Below are positions 13,836-15,054 of a DNA stretch of 15,054 nucleotides, in pieces. The stretch spans positions 1 to 15,054 of the forward strand of contig JAUIHC010000027.1 in assembly GCA_030432455.1 (NCBI GenBank), read 5' to 3'. The notes beneath the pieces were generated by a model. It had not been told where the DNA came from and made no database searches. It saw only the letters and a program-made list of their open reading frames with translations. Every line of letters begins with the position of its first letter. Positions within the stretch are counted from its first letter, which is position 1. A program made the position numbers and the translations under genes. Source of the DNA: Phycisphaerae bacterium. Its GTDB lineage: Bacteria; Planctomycetota; Phycisphaerae; Phycisphaerales; SM1A02.

Positions 13836-14897
13836 ATGCCCAACGTGCTCTCCTGGCTCGGTCGATCGGTGCCCCCGATCGGCATCGAGATCGGCGCGTC
13901 GGCCATGCGACTGGTTCAGCTGGACTCGACCAGGTCCGACGGCGTGCGGCATGCCGCGGTCATCCACCGCGATGCGGACGGCCGCTTCGATGTGGCCGAG
14001 ATCCGTCGCGCCGGTCGTGGTTTCGCAGGGTGCGATGCGGTGATCTCTCCACCTCGGACGTCGCTGACCGTCCGACCGGCCCGGCTGCCGATGCTCGAGG
14101 GCGAGGAGCTTCGCGACGCCGCGCGGTGGGAGGCGGCCGGACACCTGGAGCTCGACGGCCGCGATGTGGTCGCGGAACCGATTCTGGTCGGCCGGTCCGC
14201 GCAGGAAGACGGACGTCTCGAGATGCTGCTGGTGGCGGGGACCGCCGCGACCATCGAGTCCGCGCTGTCTCCGCTGTGTGACGCGGGCCTTCGGCCGATC
14301 GCGGTCGAGCCGGCGTTCCTCGGCGCCGGGCGGGCGCACGCGATGCGTTCCCGTCGCGATGTCGAACGGGAGGTCGTGCGGATCGTCATCGATGTGTCCG
14401 ATCAGGACTCGTGGATCACCGTCATGCGCGGCGACGGCGTGGTCTTCGCCAAGCAGGTCGATGTCGGTGGCGCCACCTTCGATCGGGAGATCGCCCGGGA
14501 CCTCGGCATCGACCAGGCCGAGGCCGCGACCACCCGGCGTGAGGTCTCGGCCGGACGGTCCGACGGCCTGGTGACCGGTGCGGTGGCCGAGGCGGTCAGA
14601 CGAGCCGCGACGGGCCTCGCCGAGGAGACCTCCATGGCGCTGCGGTATGCGACGGTGGCGGCTCGCCTCTCCCGACCGGTCGCGGTGCATCTTTCGGGCG
14701 AGGCCGGCTCGACCCCCGGACTCGAGGGCGTGATCGGCCGGGCGATGCCCGGCGTGTCGGTCGAACGGGATCGGGTGTTGGAGGATCGATTGAACGCGAT
14801 CGTCCGTCTGGTGGGCGATGGCGGCCCCGCCTCGGGGTGGGCGACGGCGCTCGGCCTGGCCCTGCGACCGGCACCGGCGAAGGAGGAGGCGGCATGA
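13836..14897 (+). CDS. pilM: PilM-like actin-fold pilus assembly ATPase
   Basis: Protein of 353 aa, the usual PilM/GspL-cytoplasmic size. PilM is a cytoplasmic actin-like protein that binds ATP and the N-terminal tail of PilN, forming the inner-membrane platform of type IV pili. The N-terminal phosphate-1 loop IGIEIGASAMRLVQL (15-29) corresponds to the family's IGIDIGSSSVKVVEL. A second domain has LLVAGTAATIESALSPLCDAGL and GLRPIAVEPAFL, then VVRIVIDVSDQDSWITVMRG as the second phosphate loop, and KQVDVGGATFDREIARDLGI with AEA nearby, a typical PilM element. ATG 13836 is preceded by GGAGGT at 7 nt. An in-frame GTG at 13752, overlapping the pseudopilin stop, leads into non-conserved sequence. 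The gene overlaps the pilN-like start by 4 nt. Confidence 0.88.
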   Translation: MPNVLSWLGRSVPPIGIEIGASAMRLVQLDSTRSDGVRHAAVIHRDADGRFDVAEIRRAGRGFAGCDAVISPPRTSLTVRPARLPMLEGEELRDAARWEAAGHLELDGRDVVAEPILVGRSAQEDGRLEMLLVAGTAATIESALSPLCDAGLRPIAVEPAFLGAGRAHAMRSRRDVEREVVRIVIDVSDQDSWITVMRGDGVVFAKQVDVGGATFDREIARDLGIDQAEAATTRREVSAGRSDGLVTGAVAEAVRRAATGLAEETSMALRYATVAARLSRPVAVHLSGEAGSTPGLEGVIGRAMPGVSVERDRVLEDRLNAIVRLVGDGGPASGWATALGLALRPAPAKEEAA

Positions 14898-15054
14898 GCA
14901 TGAGACGTATGGATCTTCGCCCGGAGTCGGTCCGGACCCGGGTGCGGGAGTCGCGCGAACGCTCGCTGATCTCGCGATGCGCCGGCATCGCCGGATGTCT
15001 GCTCGTCGTGGCGTGGTCGGTCGGCGGGCTGCGTCTGGGAGCCGCCCGACGCAT
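14894..15054 (+). CDS. PilN-like protein, N-terminal part (runs off window)
   Basis: Only 53 codons are visible. AGGAGG lies just upstream, and the ATG overlaps the pilM stop (ATGA). A short basic cytoplasmic tail beginning MSMRRMDLRPESVR resembles the PilN tail that docks into PilM, where other members have an N-L-L-P-type motif. A single membrane segment follows, about residues 29-47 (CAGIAGCLLVVAWSVGGLRL). The position directly after pilM is the conserved place of pilN. The identity rests mainly on order and layout, because the periplasmic coiled coil and ferredoxin-like domain are outside the window. Confidence 0.7.
   Translation, partial: MSMRRMDLRPESVRTRVRESRERSLISRCAGIAGCLLVVAWSVGGLRLGAARR

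Overview
The window is very GC-rich, and it reads like a Planctomycetota chromosome, probably from the Phycisphaerae. That placement is inferred from the gene set and protein style: GspG-like pilins with an acidic, dockerin-like tail, a DUF1015-serA-serC operon, and small anchored proteins inside a pilM/pilN cluster. No marker gene was available to confirm it.

Region by region. (1) 1-2612 (+): the 3' end of a MacB/FtsX-type ABC permease overlaps a TolC-family outer-membrane lipoprotein, so this is the tail of an efflux operon. (2) 2676-3971 (+): a soluble GAF-sensor histidine kinase with no response regulator beside it. (3) 3972-5461: a short island of foreign character. It holds an intact AbiEi-type antitoxin and an AbiEii-type nucleotidyltransferase toxin cut off after about 124 residues. 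The break falls exactly at the first of two 59-bp direct repeats, and each repeat carries the ssrA-type terminator hairpin. (4) 5471-5818 (-): the tmRNA gene ssrA, with a readable tag frame ending YALAA. (5) 5947-6432 (+): a low-molecular-weight protein-tyrosine phosphatase. (6) 10108-6444 (-): the operon DUF1015 - serA - serC, which makes phosphoserine from 3-phosphoglycerate. (7) 10430-10744 (+): a small protein with a weak PilZ-like end. (8) 11173 to the window end (+): a type IV pilus or type II secretion assembly cluster. Its order is pilin 1, strong hairpin terminator, pilin 2, a membrane-anchored unknown, a second small anchored unknown, a GspH-like pseudopilin, pilM, and the start of a pilN-like gene.

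How the parts work together. The last cluster has tight spacing and several 4-nt overlaps. The GspG-like pilins and the GspH-like protein would form a (pseudo)pilus, and PilM/PilN would form the inner-membrane platform. Both pilins end in nearly the same 21-residue acidic motif, which fits a 12-residue calcium-binding loop followed by AIxAW. The serine operon carries serA and serC but no recognisable serB, while the first gene is a conserved DUF1015 protein. The most unusual local event is the truncation of the AbiEii toxin at the duplicated ssrA terminator: the antitoxin is kept, the toxin is probably dead, and the broken reading frame runs antisense into ssrA.
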